A stretch of DNA of 64,000 nt, from contig NC_061798.1 of NCBI RefSeq assembly GCF_021462225.1, forward strand, positions 22,590,820 to 22,654,819. The letters run 5' to 3'. Made by a program: the position numbers and the translations under genes. This document shows, one piece after another, positions 61,657-64,000 of the stretch (position 1 is the stretch's first letter; each line of letters begins with the position of its first letter). This stretch comes from Girardinichthys multiradiatus (lineage: Eukaryota; Chordata; Actinopteri; Cyprinodontiformes; Goodeidae). Below the pieces are notes generated by a model, which was not told the origin of the DNA, made no database searches, and saw only the letters and a program-made list of their open reading frames with translations.

Positions 61657-62926
61657 CAGGGGTTGGACAATGAAACTGAAACACCTGGTTTTAGACCACA
61701 ATAATTTATTAGTATGGTGTAGGGCCTCCTTTTGCGGCCAATACAGCGTCAGTTCATCTTGGGAATGACATATACAAGTCCTGCACAGCGGTCAGAGGGA
61801 TTTTAAGCCATTCTTCTTGCAGGATAGTGGCCAGGTCACTACGTGATACTGGTGGAGGAAAACGTTTCCTGACTCGCTCCTCCAAAACACCCCAAAGTGG
61901 CTCAATAATATTTAGATCTGGTGACTGTGCAGGCCATGGGAGATGTTCAACTTCACTTTCATGTTCATCAAACCAATCTTTCACCAGTCTTGCTGTGTGT
62001 ATTGGTGCATTGTCATCCTGATACACGGCACCGCCTTCAGGATACAATGTTTGAACCATTGGATTCACATGGTCCTCAGGAATGGTTTGGTAGTCCTTGG
62101 CAGTGACGCGCCCATCTAGCACAAGTATTGGGCCAAGGGAATGTCATGATATGGCAGCCCAAACCATCACTGATCCACCCCCATGCTTCACTCTGGGCAT
62201 GCAACAGTCTGGGTGGTACACTTCTTTGGGTCTTCTCCACACCGTAACTCTCCTGGATGTGGGGAAAACAGTAAAGGTGGACTCATCAGAGAACAATACA
62301 TGTTTCACATTGTTCACAGCCCAAGATTTGCGCTCCTTGCACCATTGAAACCGACGTTTGGCATTGGCATGAGTGACCAAAGGTTTGGCTACAGCAGCCC
62401 GGCCGTGTATATTGACCCTGTGGAGCTCCCAACGGACAGTCCTGGTGGAAACAGGAGAGTTGAGGTGCACATTTAATTCTGCCGTGATTTGGGCAGCCGT
62501 GGTTTTATGTTTTTTGGATACAATCCGGGTTAGCACCTGAACATCCCTTTCAGACAGCTTCCTCTTACGTCCACAGTTAATCCTGTTGGATGTGGTTCAT
62601 CCTTCTTGGTGGTATGCTGACATTATCCTGGATACCGTGGCTCTTGATTCATCACAAAGACTTGCTGTCTTGGTCACAGATGCGCCAGCAAGACGTGCAC
62701 CAACAATTTGTCCTCTTTTGAACTCTGGTATGTCACCCATAATGTTGTGTGCATTTCAATATTTTGAGCAAAACTGTGCTCTTACCCTGCTAATTGAACC
62801 TTCACTCTCTGCTCTTACTGGTGCAATGTGCAATCAATGAAGACTGGCTACAAGGCTGGTCCAATTTAGCCATGAAACCTCCCACACTAAAATGACAGGT
62901 GTTTCAGTTTCATTGTCCAACCCCTG
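61657..62926 (-). mobile_element. Tc1-type element with DD36E transposase
   Basis: The element is 1270 bp with identical 31-bp inverted termini beginning CAGGGGTTGGACAATGAAAC, flanked by TA (61655-61656 and 62927-62928). It has short inverted repeats, unlike the about 200-bp ones of the other Tc1 elements here. It is inserted in clgn intron 5, antisense. Confidence 0.93.
61754..62740 (-). pseudogene. DD36E-type Tc1/mariner transposase, two in-frame stops
   Basis: One frame of 328 codons runs from ATG at 62740 to the stop at 61754-61756, broken by TGA at 62597-62599 and 62144-62146. Reading: MGDIPEFKRGQIVGARLAGA (first HTH), LSERDVQVLTRIVSKKHKTT (second HTH), LFSDESTFTVF (first Asp), GGGSVMVWAAIS, YQDDNAPIHTAR (second Asp) and SPDLNIIEPLW. 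There are 36 residues between the second Asp and the Glu, against 34 in the other Tc1 transposases of this window. That spacing matches the DD36E group described as Incomer in animals; assignment by spacing alone is tentative. Confidence 0.85.
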
Positions 62927-62928
62927 TA

Positions 62929-64000
62929 AAAGCTCTATGTGGTGAGGCCAGTCTACCTGTAATTCCTAAAATTAAACTGTAGTTTGAAACAGCGTGGTGT
63001 TTGGCCCTAAAAATTCATTATAAGCTAGCGCTATGCATGTGGTGAAGGGAAGGAGAGTTACAATACTGGTGAACTATGACTGCCGCTACAGGAAACCACT
63101 CTCTCCTTTATTTGGCTCAGACAGCTGAAGCTTATTACTGAGGCTAAAAATACAGGAGAAACATTTGGAAAGAGTGATTATTGATTGAAAGTGATCTGCG
63201 GACATTAGCAGACTTTTTTAACAAAAATCTGCTGTAAAAGAAAGCATTTTCTTACCTGATTGACTTTATACTCACAAACAACCACAGCGATCACCTTGGT
63301 CGGGCTGTTTACTCCCTCCTCGAGCTATCTGTACTAGCTGTGCACTCTTCTCTCAACTTCAAGTTGTTCCTTTCTTTAAAATATATTTACAGAGTTGGAT
63401 TTCTTGAAATCAGGATCAATTATGGTCACCTGCCGAGAAAAGTCTGAAAATTAGTCTGAAAAATTTGTTTACATACAACTAAACCAAAGTTGGGATATTT
63501 TTCAAGATTTTTGCCAATCCTAAATATGCCACGCTTCGTGTGTCTTCTGATTGTTCTGTCATGAACTTTTAACAGTCAAGTCAGTGACCGAGGTCTGTTA
63601 TGGGAAATTACTTGCCTTGTTGAATTAACAGAATGCTATGCGGCAACAGATGTAAGATCACTGCTGAAGTTTTTCCTAATTGATGTTAAATAAATATTAA
63701 AGTCTCGATAAATCATCTTCATGTGAGGTTACCATAATAATCTGAAGCCCTGACATTAACCAGATTGTTTTGTAGTATGTACTGATGAGTAAGAATCTAA
63801 ATTTAATAGGGAATAGATTTGCCTATTGTTGTCAACTTAATAACTTTCACTTGTATTAAGCTTCTGGATTAATTAACTACCTTGATTGGCTTTTAATGTC
63901 CTTTAAATATATTTTGTCAACAGACTTAAGGACTTATTTCTTGCAGTAAGTAGCAGATGCTGACACAAAGGTCTGGGTCTACTGAAAGTGCACCACCCTT
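62929..64000 (+). other. clgn intron 5, remainder
   Basis: No exon resembling the next calmegin segment (family: DQFHDKTPYTIMFGPDKCG) is seen. Nothing else is recognised. Confidence 0.55.

Noticed and set aside
1..64000. CRISPR arrays, operons, phage or bacterial mobile elements
   Set aside because: None present. Spliced genes, SINEs and eukaryotic tRNAs show this is vertebrate nuclear DNA.

Overview
The window is nuclear DNA of a ray-finned (teleost) fish. The evidence is split, GT-AG spliced genes with vertebrate protein families, two eukaryotic tRNA genes, a tRNA-derived V-SINE (DANA/HE1-like) and many Tc1/mariner, hAT, piggyBac and LINE elements of the kind typical of teleosts. There are no operons, plasmid or phage features, and no CRISPR array.

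Layout. (1) 1-33,500, plus strand: an slc5a7-like high-affinity choline transporter gene with eight coding exons (6106-33259, 552 codons plus stop). Its 5' part lies in a tandem duplication (copy 1 is 1-7740, cut by the window edge; copy 2 is 7741-15960). Coding exons 1 and 2 therefore occur twice (6106-6532 and 14323-14749), while exons 3-8 occur once. The introns hold several Tc1 elements: a frame-shifted one seen in both duplicate copies, a two-subfamily chimera with a 406-codon ORF, one with an open 320-codon transposase, and older decayed ones. (2) 33,500-39,100: an intergenic stretch with two piggyBac relics, tRNA-Ile(AAT) and tRNA-Gln(CTG). (3) 39,180-55,498, minus strand: exosc9, encoding the RNA exosome subunit RRP45, with twelve coding exons and 434 codons plus stop. 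Its introns carry an RTE LINE with an open reverse transcriptase, a second, frame-shifted LINE, a short hAT MITE with target-site duplication, and many Tc1 relics. (4) 55,500-59,388: the exosc9 upstream region, probably shared head-to-head with the next gene. (5) 59,389 to beyond the window, plus strand: the first five coding exons (204 codons) of a calnexin/calmegin-family ER lectin chaperone, most like calmegin (clgn). Its introns hold a MITE with a V-SINE inside it and a Tc1-type element with DD36E spacing.

The three genes are housekeeping or neuronal genes with unrelated roles: choline uptake for acetylcholine synthesis, RNA 3'-to-5' decay, and glycoprotein folding in the ER. No joint pathway is implied. 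The points of real interest are structural: the partial tandem duplication of the transporter gene and the uneven divergence between its copies, the chimeric transposase, an 87-nt near-perfect hairpin in intron 2, and the nested transposons. I see no convincing new multi-gene system here.
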